A DNA stretch of 64,000 bases from Deinandra increscens subsp. villosa (taxonomy: Eukaryota; Streptophyta; Magnoliopsida; Asterales; Asteraceae): NCBI GenBank assembly GCA_039602395.1, contig JBCNJP010000017.1, positions 13,232,315-13,296,314 of the forward strand, read 5' to 3'. The notes below the pieces were generated by a model. It saw only the letters and a program-made list of their open reading frames with translations. It searched no databases and had not been told where the DNA came from. The stretch's first letter is position 1. Every line of letters starts with the position of its first letter. Position numbers and translations under genes: made by a program. Positions 36,059-48,064 of this stretch are shown here, one piece after another.

Positions 36059-36952
36059 ATTTGAACCTCTTTCAGACTATGTGTAAACCATAAAGCCCCA
36101 CCCTTAGGTATTTTCTGCAATGTGATAGATGCCGTGCCAAGAGGCTTTATGGCTTAAATGGTGTAGTGGAGTGACTTTATAATATAAATCAGTTTATTTA
36201 AAAAAAAAAGAAAAAGAAAATGGTAGTCGATAAAAATAAAAGGAGAATATGATGTATATTCATCTTTAAACTAGGGCTAGTGATAGTAACTAGGGGATGA
36301 AAAAAATTGATGTAACATATATGAATGAAAAGAACGCGAATGTGAGTGATGACTCGGGGTGATAATTACTCACACGACTCAAAACTCATCAACCTGAACA
36401 CGTCACAAAGGAAAAAACGTTTTAGGTCGGCTGACAAGACCCATTTTGTTAAACATGTCAACCTAAACTATTTAAAAATAGGTTAACTCGAACATAACCC
36501 GTTTAATAAGTGGGGGGGGGGGGGGTGAACCTGATAACTAGTTTAAGAATTTTAGAAGGTAGTATATTATATATATTTATATATATCAATTGTGGTAGTA
36601 TGTCAATCTCTATATATCAACTATTCATACCAGGTGCTTTTTCTTTATTAGTTTTTGTGGGCGACTGGTATGCGTGGTATGCTCCATCTTTTCCTTTTTC
36701 AAGGTTATAATGCGTGTCTCAGATTCATTCAAGAGATGCGTCATCTCTCTCTTTACTTCATCACTGATTTTCTCTATTTTAAGCCCAGTCCTCCGGCGAG
36801 TTCATCTTCTATGACTGCGTTATATTCCGTGTTACACATCCCGTTCCATTAGGAACCCGATTGTTGCCCATCATCACCATCTGTTTCCGTCACTCTATAT
36901 CTGAAAGTTCTGGATCTTTCAAGGGCTTTTTGCTTACTAAATGGTCCAATGG
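36059..36952. other. Intergenic, no gene seen
   Basis: Contains a G14 homopolymer (36512-36525) and AT-rich sequence. The phrase ctctatatatcaact near 36610 resembles part of the tandem unit of the neighbouring duplication. Nothing else is supported. Confidence 0.35.
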
Positions 36953-38290
36953 TGATGTTGTAGGCGGTGGTTGTCGGTTTTCTTGACTGGATTTGGTTTC
37001 TAGATGTCGGAGCGGTGATTAGTATGGTTTTCTTAGGCGGATGTGGGGGGTTTTCTCTCTTACGCACAAACAACTCTTTCTTTCTAAGAGAAATGTGAGA
37101 AGTCTGTTGCATTTGACGTAGCGCTACGAAGCGCTGTCGCCGTCGATTTATCTGATGACTACTGCTATGTTGTTGGCTGTTGAATCTGATGTTCATTTTA
37201 GCTCTTAAAATTTATATATATTACATTGGAGATTGGTTGGCCCTCTCACGAAAACTACTGTTCATATTGATTGTTCCATTTGTGTGTTGACACGTTCGCA
37301 TACACGGTCTATATGTCGTCCTCTTTCACCCATTTTTTTCTTTTCTCTCATATACAGACCGCTTCTTCCTTTCACCGCCTTTGATCTTCTCGATTCTTTC
37401 TTCCTTCCACCGCTTATGATCTTCGACTTTCCCCTTTAGGTTTACTATCTTTTTTTTTGTGTACAGGTCTGATTCGGGGGGTTTGGCATAGAGAGGCGGT
37501 GGGTGGTGGTGGTTGATGAATGGCGATGGCGGTCTGCATGTGTGAGCCGCTCGAAGATCTGGTATATCCAGTGAACTAGAAGATCATACGAGGTTAGAAA
37601 ATTGTTTATCTCTCTTATTTGGTATTTTCTAACTCTTATTTGTTATCTTGAAGATGACGATCAGAAGGGACTTCATCGACACTGAATTTTTTCTTAGGAT
37701 TTTGAATAGTGCGAGGAGATTGATGTCGAATTGACTGATTTTGTGCTTGGAGAAGATCCAATAGGGTAAGGGTAACACAACTCCTCCATGTTCTTGATGT
37801 AAGCCCCCAATTTTATTTCCGTTCGTTCCAAAATAGGTCCATTTTTATCCTTGAAATCTGCTAATTCGCATTTTGCTTTATGCTTAACTCTACTAATTTG
37901 TATATAGTTTGTTAATTATTAAGTATTGTGATTGCTAATTGACTTTTAGACTTGCGTGTGCTGTATTCATAATTACTCTTCCATGTTTACATCATCGGAA
38001 CTGGTTACTTTAAGGTTTTAATCATATAATTTTGGTTTCCAATTGTGGTCCTGTTACCTTTTGATAGTTAGGGTTTCGTTTTGGTTTGCAGATTTTGAGG
38101 GTTACAAAACTCCATTTAGTATTGAAGGGTTTAGTATTCTCGATCTTATGAATCTAAATGCTGCTTGATGAAGGTTTAAACTATTCATCCTTATTCTTCC
38201 ATGTCAAAGTTAAAGATTGCTTTGAAAAGGGTTTGTTTATATTATGCTCTTATATGTATGCATGTGGTCCCTGCAGAGTGCTGAACCAAG

Positions 38291-38344
38291 ATGTATCTCC
38301 AGTTTTACAAAAATGAGAATGGTGAGAAGGTTTACACCACCAAG
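38291..38344 (+). pseudogene. NOP10: Captured exon 1 of NOP10 (H/ACA snoRNP subunit 3)
   Basis: Eighteen codons from an ATG read MYLQFYKNENGEKVYTTK and are followed by gtttgt, a usable splice donor. This matches the start of NOP10, the ~64-residue H/ACA ribonucleoprotein needed for rRNA pseudouridylation. The remaining exon is not found downstream, so this is a captured fragment in the Helitron-like element. Confidence 0.75.
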
Positions 38345-39799
38345 GTTTGTTTTTAAGGTATTTTGCTGTACTTATAATATGCCAATTCAGGGTTTTTGAA
38401 TGAACTTTGTGCCTATGTGGATTTCTACTAATTTAATTGACTTAATTTGTTAATGGTTTGTGTTTTAAGTTTCGTTGGTTTTCAAATATGATTTGGGGTG
38501 ATGTTTAATGGTGCATTTTGTTTTTATTATCTTTGAATTTTACATTTTTAATATGAACTGTGTATGGATTTGAGTGATTACCTCATTGTTTATAGTTTGT
38601 GCTTAGATTCTCCACCAGACATTGTGTCGTCAACCGCCACAAGTTTCTGGAGATTTTGAAATGATATGAACGGATTAAAAAATTGACAAGTATCATTTTT
38701 GCAGGTTGGATGCGATTTACGATGACTTTGTATGTAGATGTTCTGCTATGTAAGTATGATTTTGTTATGTTTTAGCTCTATGTTAGTAATAAATACTCAT
38801 ATATAACATGTAACTATTATTCATAGATTTAGACTATTATCATCATAAGTAAAACATTAATTATTTATCATCTCATTTTTTAAATGGTAGATAAAAGAAG
38901 TGTTTGCAGGTCAATTTGACGCGACCCATTTCAACCCGTTTTTGTTTGTAATCTTACCTGGAGATGTGCAACACCTGCATCTCCAAATGAACAGATGCAA
39001 CTCCCTTTTATCATCTTCTACTGCACTTGCAATTCTAGGTTGCACCTTATTCAGACTTTGAAGCATATGTTGATTAGAAGCGGTGTTGAAAGAATCACTA
39101 TAACAACATCATCTTCGTTATAAGCATTAGTGGTATACAATACCATCAAAAAGGTGAATACACCTTTTACAGATAATAAGTTGTTTTCTCTATGGGTTAA
39201 TTTTTTATAATAAGATGATTTTTTACACATTTTTACCTTGAAATCGTTAGTTCATCTACAGAATATAACCTGTCATTTGTATAAATGAAATGATGTTAAG
39301 AGATACGATAGTAAGTAAGAGAAGTTTAGTGGAGTTGTTTCCATTGTAGTTCTGAAGTCGCATTTTCTTTTTTATCTTTTTGGTGTTCATTGCAGGGTCA
39401 GGATGGTGATTGAGTTGCTCCCTAAAACAAGATTACAAATGCCAGGTAAAATAATGGATGAGTACTGTTTTGCCTTTGTGCTTGACCTTCTTTAGTTTCT
39501 TTTAGTAACTCCACTAGCTCATCTCTTTATGTAAATTATAAGTGAATTAGTCATTGGTAACTTGACCCGTTTTCTTCAAATGTGGTCTATCCTAATATAG
39601 GAATGGCCTCTAATCCATTTCAATAAAATGATGTCAAGAGATATGATAGTAAGTAAATGATCACGTTTTGTCTTCTATGTTAGGTAAAAAAAAAAGTTAA
39701 GCAAAACATTTGACTCTAAGTAAAAGTCAAACTCTTTTGTCTAAAACATCGAACTTTTATTTAAGCATGATGAAACCTCATAGGTAGGTTGACTCTGGT

Positions 39800-40001
39800 A
39801 CAATGCCCATTATTTTCTTCAATGATAAAATGCAGAATGCTTGGAATGAGTTGCAAAACTTTAGTGGTTGAGAAAGGATTCGCAGACTCAAAGAAGATAC
39901 CAAGTCCAATGCCATCGTTCGTAGGTAAACTAATGAACTTTACCATCCGTCTCAGGGAAACAACACAACAGTGGTCCAGAACGCAACTTGCACCAACATG
40001 A
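39800..40001 (+). pseudogene. RPA-like OB-fold remnant
   Basis: Two plus-strand frames give IIFFNDKMQNAWNELQNFSG and, after a stop or shift, EKGFADSKKIPSPMPSFVGK and LMNFTIRL. The pattern resembles the C-terminal OB fold of replication protein A large subunit relatives, which plant Helitrons often carry. It is broken and short. Confidence 0.5.
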
Positions 40002-43000
40002 AGCAGCCAAAAGAAAGCTCATAGCTAATGCTAACATCGTTTGAGCCAAAGACACCTGCAGCTAAGACATCAAGAAGCAGAACTCAAGACATAACAGGTA
40101 AACGTAAAGCAGAATACACATGAAACAATTAATATATTATACTAATAACATTTAACTATTCTGAAGAAGATGTTGCAACTCCAAAGAAAGCAAAAACAAA
40201 CTTACAATGACAAACAAAAAAGTGAGTGTTTTTTGTTGCAGCAGGCAAGGTCAATGTTTTTGGGTACTACAGTTAAAGGATCAGCAGGTGGAACAAGCAG
40301 CACATTTTGTATAACCAATGAACCAAGTTCTCATGCTATGTGAGTATAGAATACTAATGGTAGTAAAACAACAAATGCATGCGGCATCAAAATGTAATGT
40401 TCTTTGCTATAAGCAGGATATATTTTGCATTGCCCAGGACATAAGTATTAATCTTTTGTACATTTCCATTAGTAGGAAAATAAACCTCATTTTGTAAATG
40501 GATGTAAACAACTATGACTAGATATATCAGCATCTTATACTTTCATAACAAAACTTCCATCAAACAATTGCATAGTCGATGGTGGCCCGCCGCAATGCGT
40601 GGGCGGGTCACCATCTTGTTAATATCTAAATTTAGATCTGACTCATATTTGAGCATGTTGTTTTACGACCTTCGACGATAGCGGGTCAGTCTCTATATAT
40701 CAACTGTCTACTAAACATGCTATTTCTTTATTGGTTTCAATGCTTCACGAGTTGAGGTCACCTGAGATGAGATCTAATCTTATCTCTGGCCATGAGATCT
40801 AATCTTATCTCTGGGCTCGAACCTGTGATTTTCGTGTGACATTGACTACTGCTATGTTGTTGGCTGTTGAATCTGATGCTCATTTTAGCTCTTGTAATTA
40901 AGATCTAAATTCAAATTTGACTCATATTTGAGCATGTTGTTTTACGGCCTTCGACGATACCAGACGAGTCTCTATATATCATCTGTCCACTAAACATGCT
41001 ATTTCGTTATTGGTTTCGATGTTTCACGAGTTGAGGTCGTATGAGATGAGAATCTGAGATCTAATCTTATCTTTGTGCTCGAACCTGTGATTTTCGTGCG
41101 GCATTACCTATGTTTTTCGTCGTTATCTTATCATCTTCTTAATTGGCTATGATGAAGTTATATCTTAATCCATTGAAGAGAAAAAGTGATACCATTCATC
41201 TTGGCGAGGCAATTTTTTTTGCAGCCATGTTTGGTGTCTTTATTTGCTCAATTGGTTACAGATCTGAGCCGACTTTCGATATTGGGTTATAGTTAGATTT
41301 AAAGATATGTTTCCTGTTTGACAATTTCATTTTCACTTTGGGTATGTGTTATAGTGTTTAGTTTTATGGATATATTTCCATTTGAACTTTGAATCATCAT
41401 ATTGTATTTCAATGATATGTTTCTGTTTTTGAAGCTTTTGTTTCAATCGATTGCTTGGTTGGGTTTTTGAATGGCTAGGCTTTAAGCTATTGATTCTATT
41501 TTTTCTGATAAGGGATTTAAAAACACTGTTTTAATTACTTAATTGGTTGAAGGTTATGTGGACTTCAGTTGAGGTTGTATGCCACGCTACTGGAAATTAA
41601 ATGCGAATTTGTAAACAGAAATAGTAACAATATTATTTTTATTAAATCAGAACAATACTATTACACTACAGAATGAGTAGAAACAGAATAACGAAAATAA
41701 ATGCAGAAAACATAAAACAACGAAGCCAGAGCTCGTGTTGAACACAATTTCCTTAAAACATATTTCGGTCTGTTTCCCAGGATACGGTGGCTAAAGCAAC
41801 GTATTGCCGGAGTTGTTACTTGCCTGAGATCGCAGAGAGAGTCGAGAAGAGCAGAGGAAAATGAAGTTTTCGGTATATTTTTCTGTCTGATATCGACGGG
41901 TTTATATAGTCACGAAATGGATTGCTGTCCAAGACAACAATCAGCATTAAACTCGATTATCAGTTTCTAAAATAGCTGATTTCGTATTAACTAGGATGGA
42001 GTGTTCTCCAAGATCAAATCATTTCAAAAAATAACTAGCGATAGGAGCAAAAACCGGTATGCGCAAACCCGACCATTTTCGAGTCGCATTCGTGTCCGCA
42101 GGATGCGCGAGCGCGCCCAAGATTTTTAACCGGGTTTCTCATTTTTCTGCACCCCCCCCCCCCTTGCGCGTAGATATTGGAGTATAAAGTGATAATACGA
42201 TTTGATAACCATCCAAGTTTCTTGGCTTATAACCCACACTTCATTTTGAACCATTTCCAATGTGGGACAAATGGTTTCTAGCTCAAATATATATAGTTTG
42301 TAGACCACACTTTGAGCATCGATATCTCATTCACCTCTTAATCACTTTGGACGTTTAATATCTCGTTGGAAAGCCCTTGCCCTAGGCTATTCAACCATAT
42401 CAAATAACCCGTCTAATTATTATATCTACATATAAATAATTAGGTCCAAAGTTTAGGAAAAATTACATATTTTCCCTATTTTTTCCCAACAATCCCCTAC
42501 ATGAATGGAGATCGATGGAGCAAAGTACTCGATCATTTTGAATTCCCAACAGTTGAGACTTCCGTAGGATAGGTAGGTGTCCCCTTTGAACATTCCCTTG
42601 TAAAATGTACTTAGCCTCCTGGCTGTCAGTAGACGGCGATGTCTTTGAACTGAGCTGCCGTTTGTGTAGGCGACATTACACTTTACACAAGACTCTTCTT
42701 GACAGTATCAACTCCTCATAGCCGTGTCCTTTATGGTCCTGAACACTTGCCTGGTTCTGCGAGAGTCTTAAGAAATTAGCCCCCACATTTCTCTTCGAAG
42801 CGACCCCACTTCTCTCTCTCACATAGGTGATTCCTCGAATCATTAGAAGCTGGAAGCTTATCCTCACTGTCACTGTCTAATAAAGGAACGAGTTTGGAAG
42901 TTTTGGAAACTTGCTTTTAGTTTCGGGAGTAGTCATATCATGACTTCCCCCACAGTGACCTCCTCAATTCATACAACTAGGTTGTCCTATTGAACCTAGA

Positions 43001-43044
43001 TCTTGGGATCTCCAGTCACATAGGTTAGGTTTCCTGCGTATGAA

Positions 43045-45165
43045 TTATACAGTCACGGGCTTCAATCCCATTCCTCTTGACGACCTATATACTGCCTCTC
43101 TGCTTAAGCCTTTAGTAAGCGGATCCGCTATATTATCAGCTGACCTTACATAGTCAATCGTGATAATCCCCGTTGAGAGCAGTTGTCGTATAGTGTTATG
43201 CCTACGTCGAATGTGTCGAGACTTCCCATTATATATTGAGCTATGAGCACTACCAATCACCGATTGGCTATCACAATGTATAATAATGGTCGTTACCGGC
43301 TTGGGCCACCTGGGTATGTCCTCGGTAAATTGACGTAACCACTCAGCTTCTTCTCCACCTTTGTCCAAAGCAATAAACTCAGATTCCATCGTTGATCTGG
43401 CTATAACCGTTTGCTTTGACGATTTCCAAGACACAGCTCCACCTCCTAGTGTAAATACGTATCCACTAGTTGATCTTGAATCCTTTATATCAGAGATCCA
43501 GTTCGCATCGGTGTATCCTTCAATCACTGTTGGGTGTCTTGAGTAATGTAGTCCGTAATCACGAGTGTACCTCACATATCTTAGTAATCTTGTTATACTT
43601 TTCCAATGTTCAGCACTTGGATTACTAGTATATCTACTTAACCTGCTTACATCATATGCTATATCAGGTCTTCTACAACTCATCAAATACATTAGACTAC
43701 CAATGATTCTTGAGTACTCCAATTGCGAAACTCCTTGACCCCTGTTTTTCGAGAGATGTTGACTCGTGTCAGTAGGAGTTCTAGCTATACTTGAGTAACC
43801 CGAGTTAAACTTCTCAAGAATCTTTTCCACATAATGAGGTTCGTGTAGTATGAGACCCTCTTTGGTCCTGGTGATCTTTATCCCAAGAATCACATCCGCC
43901 AAACCCATGTCTTTCATGTCGAACCTTGCTTTCAACATATCCTTTGTGGATATGATCATCTTATCATTACTACTTATGATGAGCATATCATCAACGTAGA
44001 GACATAAGATGACATATCCATTTGGTGTCTCTTTCATGTAGACACACTTGTCGCATTCATTGATCCTGAATCCCTTTTCTCTCATCACAGAATCAAACTT
44101 TTGATGCCATTGTTTAGGGGCTTGCTTCAATCCATACAATGACTTCACAAGTTTGCACACTTTATTTTCTTGCCCTTTCGCCACAAAACCCTCGGGTTGT
44201 TCCATGTAAATTTCCTCTTCTAAATCTCCGTTTAGAAAGGCGGTCTTTACATCCATTTGGTGAACCTCCAAATTTCGAATGGTGGCTATTGCAAGCACCA
44301 TTCTTATAGACGATATTCGGGTCACTGGTGAGTAAGCGTCAAAATAATCCAGACCCTCTTTTTGTCAATAACCCTTAATCACCTATCTTGCCTTGAACTT
44401 GTCAATGGTGCCATCCGCTTTCATCTTTTTCTTAAAGATCCATTTGTAACCTAGTGGTTTACATCCCGGAGGAAGATCCACTAGTTCCCACGTGTGGTTT
44501 TATAAAATAGACTCTATTTCACTTTTGATGGCTTCCTTCCATTGAGGTCCTTCGGAAGAAGTAATTGCTTCTCTATATGTGTTTGGTTCCCTATCTACCA
44601 TATAAGAAACAAAATCGGGACCAAACGATTTTTCAACCCTAGCTCTCTTACTTCTTCTTGGTTCAATCTCTTCTTCTTCAGATTGTTCTTGTCTATCTTG
44701 ACTTTCTGGTTCATCATCATGACCAGTCTCCCTCGGAAGATCAGTCTCGCTAAGTAGACCATTGGGAGTTAGACAAGGAAACACATCCTCGAAGAACGAG
44801 GCATTACGAGATTCCATTAATGTACCTTTCTGTATATCGGGAATTTTAGACTCGTGTACCACAAATCGATAGGCGCTACTATGATGTGCATATCCAATGA
44901 ATATGCAATCTATCGTTTTTGGTCCTATCTTTACCGCTTTAGGTGGTGGAACAACCACCTTGGCCAAACACCCCCACACTTTGAGGCGTTTGTAAGAAGG
45001 TTTCATACCCCTAAATAGTTCATAAGGGGTTTCGTCCTTCTTTTTCCGGGGTATTCTATTCAAAAGGCAGTTAGCCGAGAGTATGGCATCCCCCCACATG
45101 TCCTGGCTCAACCCAAAGCTTAGCAACATGGCATTCATCATTTCCTTCAAGGTTCGGTTCTTTCT
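43045..45165 (-). pseudogene. Copia integrase C-terminus, RT and RNase H with nonsense codons
   Basis: It continues in frame after the TAA at 45166-45168 with RKNRTLKEMMNAMLLS. The integrase tail (CLLNRIPRKKKDETPYELF, WGCLAKVVVP) leads to an RT start interrupted by stops between about 44500 and 44340 (for example a TGA where RQKEG is expected). From 44325 to 43045 a long open frame encodes RT (MDVKTAFLNGDLEEEIYMEQ, LCLYVDDMLIIS) and RNase H (GYTDANWISDIKDSRS, ADPLTKGLS). Confidence 0.9.
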
Positions 45166-47118
45166 TTAGGCAATGCCATTTTGTTGAGGTGAGTAGGGAG
45201 CAGTGAATTCATGTCTAATTCCATGTTGCTCACAAAGGCTAGCAAATGGCGACACATATTCACCCCCTCTATCGCTTCTCAACACCTTGATTTTCTTGTT
45301 AAGTTGGTTCTCAACTTCGTTTTTATATAGTACAAATTTCTCCATTGCTTCATCTTTACTTTTTAGTAAATACACATAGCAAAATTTTGTACTATCGTCG
45401 ATGAACGTGATGAAATATTTACTTCCACCTTTCGTTGGGATTGATTTTAAATCAAAAATGTCCGTGTGAATCATATCAAGGGGTTCGGTGTTACGCTCAA
45501 CCGAATGGAACGATGTTCTAGTAAGTTTGGATTCAACACAAGTTTTACATTTATATTTCGAGTCAATATGAAATGTTGGTATACTTTTTAGTTTAATTAA
45601 GCGTCTAATGGAATCAAAATTGACATGACCAAGTAGACCATGCCACATACACGAAATAGACTCAACGATATAAGTAGAAGTAGAAGTCTTATTCATCACA
45701 TTGTTGTCACCCATTACAGACACTTTAAACATACCATTTAGGGCATAGCCCTTACCAACATAAACACCATTCTTGGTCAACACGACCTTGTCAGACTCAA
45801 ACACTAATTTGAAACCAAATTTGTTCAACAACCAACCAGACACGAGATTTTTACGAATCTCTGGCACATACAGAACATTGTTCAAGGTTAGGTCATTCCC
45901 AAAAGTCATCTTAAGATTCACCTTTCCTTCTCCTTTGATATCAGGAGTGGCCGCATTTCCCATGTAGACCTTTTGACCCGCATCAACTTCATTCAAGGTG
46001 GTGAAGTAGCTCTTATCAGAACACACATGGCGGGTAGCCCCAGTATCAATCCACCAACCTTTGGGTTCATCCCCCACAAGGTTCACCTCCGATAGCATGG
46101 AGATAACATCAGTCACCATCGTAGCAAAGTCCATCATACCAACCTTCTCAACCATGTTTGCTTCTTGACGTGGATTAGGACGCTTTGGCATCTTGCATTG
46201 AGCCGCCCTGTGACCTGGCTGGTCACAATTGTAACACGTCCCTTGGAATTTGGTAATTCCACCTTTAGGACCGAGATTCATTCCCGGTTTTCCACCTTTC
46301 TTGTTACCCTCATAGGCTTTCCCTTTCCCCTTTTTGTCATAGTGACCCTTACCCTTAAACTTTCATTAGAAGACTGACTGGCTTCAACCATGTTTGCTTT
46401 AGCCAATGCAGGGTTAAAGCTGTTCCTCTGGTTTGTCTTGTTGTCTTCTTCGATACGAAGACGGACGATAAGATCTTCGATAGTCATCTCCTTTCGCTTG
46501 TGCTTTAGATAGTTCTTGAAGTCTATCCAACCTGGAGGCAACTTTTCAATCATCGCATCAACCTGAAAAGTTTCACTGAGAACCATACTCTCGGCATGAA
46601 TATCGTGCAACATCACCTGGAGTTCTTGGATTTGTTCAATGATAGTCTTAGAGTCTACCATATATCTTGAAATCCAAGAACCTAGCAACCACGAACTTCT
46701 TAGTACCCGCATCCTCAGTTTTATACTTCCTTTCCAATGACTCCCAAAGTTCTTTGGCAGTCTTGGTCTTGAAGTACACATTGTAGAGGGAGTCGGCCAG
46801 GCCGTTAAGAACATAGTTTCTGCACAAGAAGTCTGAATGTTCCCATGCTTGTACAACGCTAAGACTTTGAGCATCAGGTTCCCCTTCAATCTTTGGGGTA
46901 CTCTCAGACAAGAACCTCGCAAGGTTAAGAGTAGTAAGATAAAACAACATCTTTTGCTGCCATCTATTAAAGTTCAAACCATTGAACTTTTCCGGTTTTT
47001 CAGCATGATTCGCCACAACATTGGGTAACGGCGCAATCACCGGAGTGGTCACCACAGAAGCGGTAGGACCAGTACTAACTACCGTGGTAGTAACTTGAGT
47101 AGTCGCTGGAGTAGTCAT
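45166..47118 (-). pseudogene. Copia gag, protease and integrase, frameshifted
   Basis: Gag starts at ATG 47118 (MTTPATTQVTTTVV), with FNGLNFNRWQQKMLFYL. One-base shifts occur near 46660 and 46370. The zinc knuckle is CYNCDQPGHRAAQC. The protease keeps its catalytic Asp (WWIDTGATRHVCS). Integrase has the HHCC (HGLLGHVNFD, CKTCVESK) and SDRGGEY, but the codon after PQQNGIA is TAA (45166-45168), exactly where the catalytic Glu of the D,D,E triad belongs. Confidence 0.9.
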
Positions 47119-48064
47119 CCTGAGACCACAGAAATGACGAACCAAATTATATTGAGACATAGAATTCAAAAATTCTAATGTTATATTGTTCGTGACACTA
47201 TTAAGTGTTCGTAATAAAAGCAAAAAGATTGTAACAATCTGTTTACAAATTCGAACAACTAGGTGTTTGAATCTGTTTTTAAAACTGTATGCCACGCTAC
47301 TGGAAATTAAATGCTAATTTGTAAACAGAAACAGTAACAATATTATTTTTATTAAATCAGAAATTGTAAACAGAAACAGTAACTATTACACTACAGAAGG
47401 AGTAGAAGCAGAATAACGAAAATAAATGCAGAAAACATAAAACAACGAAGCCAGAGCTCATGTTGAACACGATTTCCTTAAAACAGATTTTGGTCTGTTT
47501 CCCAGGATACGGTGACTAAAGCAACATATTGCCGGAGTTGTTACTTGCCTGAGATCGCAGAGAGAGTCGAGAAGAGCAGAGGAGAATGAAGTTTTCAGTA
47601 TATTTTTTCTGTCTGATATCGACGGGTTTATATAGCCACGAAATGGATTGCTGTCCAAGACAACAATCAGCATTAAACTCGATTATCGGTATATTTTTTA
47701 ACCGGGTTTCTCATTTTTCTGCACCTCCCCCCGCGCGTAGATGTTGGAGTGTAAAGTGATAATACAATTTGATAACCATCCAAGTTTCTTGGCTTATAAC
47801 CCACACTTCATTTTGAACCATTTCCAATGTGGGACAAATGGTTTCTAGCTCAAATATATATAGTTTGTAGACCACACTTTAAGCATCGATATCTCATTCA
47901 CCTCTTAATCACTTTGGACGTTTAATATCTCGTTGGAAAGCCCTTGTCCTAGGCTATTCAACCATATCAAATAACCCGTCTAATTATTATATCTACATAT
48001 AAATAATTAGGTCCAAAGTTTAGGAAAAATTACATATTTTCCCTATTTTTTTTCCAACAGAGGT

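Larger units (their letters stand above)
37211..40618 (+). mobile_element. Helitron-like insertion carrying gene fragments
   Basis: Comparison with the uninterrupted copy A gives the empty site (gctcttgaaa^ttaatatc), so the insertion lies between A and T with no target duplication. The 3' end has a perfect 6-bp-stem hairpin (CCCGCC 40586-40591, GGCGGG 40602-40607) followed 11 bases later by CTTG, close to the Helitron CTRR end. The 5' end (TTTATATATATTAC) lacks the usual TC. A NOP10 exon and an RPA-like remnant lie inside. No Rep/helicase is visible. Confidence 0.72.
36953..43574. repeat. Segmental duplication, copy B (partner 13393-16657)
   Basis: 36953-37210 matches 13393-13650, and 40619-43574 matches 13651-16657. 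A 3.4-kb Helitron-like insertion (37211-40618) separates the two parts. The duplicated block spans both the flank and the inside of one Copia, including the same gaggt junction, so it is a genomic duplication and not two separate retrotranspositions. Confidence 0.85.
41576..48059 (-). mobile_element. Complete but inactive Ty1/Copia retrotransposon
   Basis: The LTRs are 41576-42493 (918 bp, 3' LTR) and 47286-48059 (774 bp, 5' LTR, which has lost about 165 bp in its middle). Termini are TGTTGG...GGCATACA on the minus strand. The target duplication gaggt is at 41571-41575 and 48060-48064. A purine-rich tract (gtaggggat) abuts the 3' LTR. I did not find the usual tggtatcagagc primer-binding site next to the 5' LTR. 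The same family supplied the 14653-16657 fragment. Confidence 0.93.
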
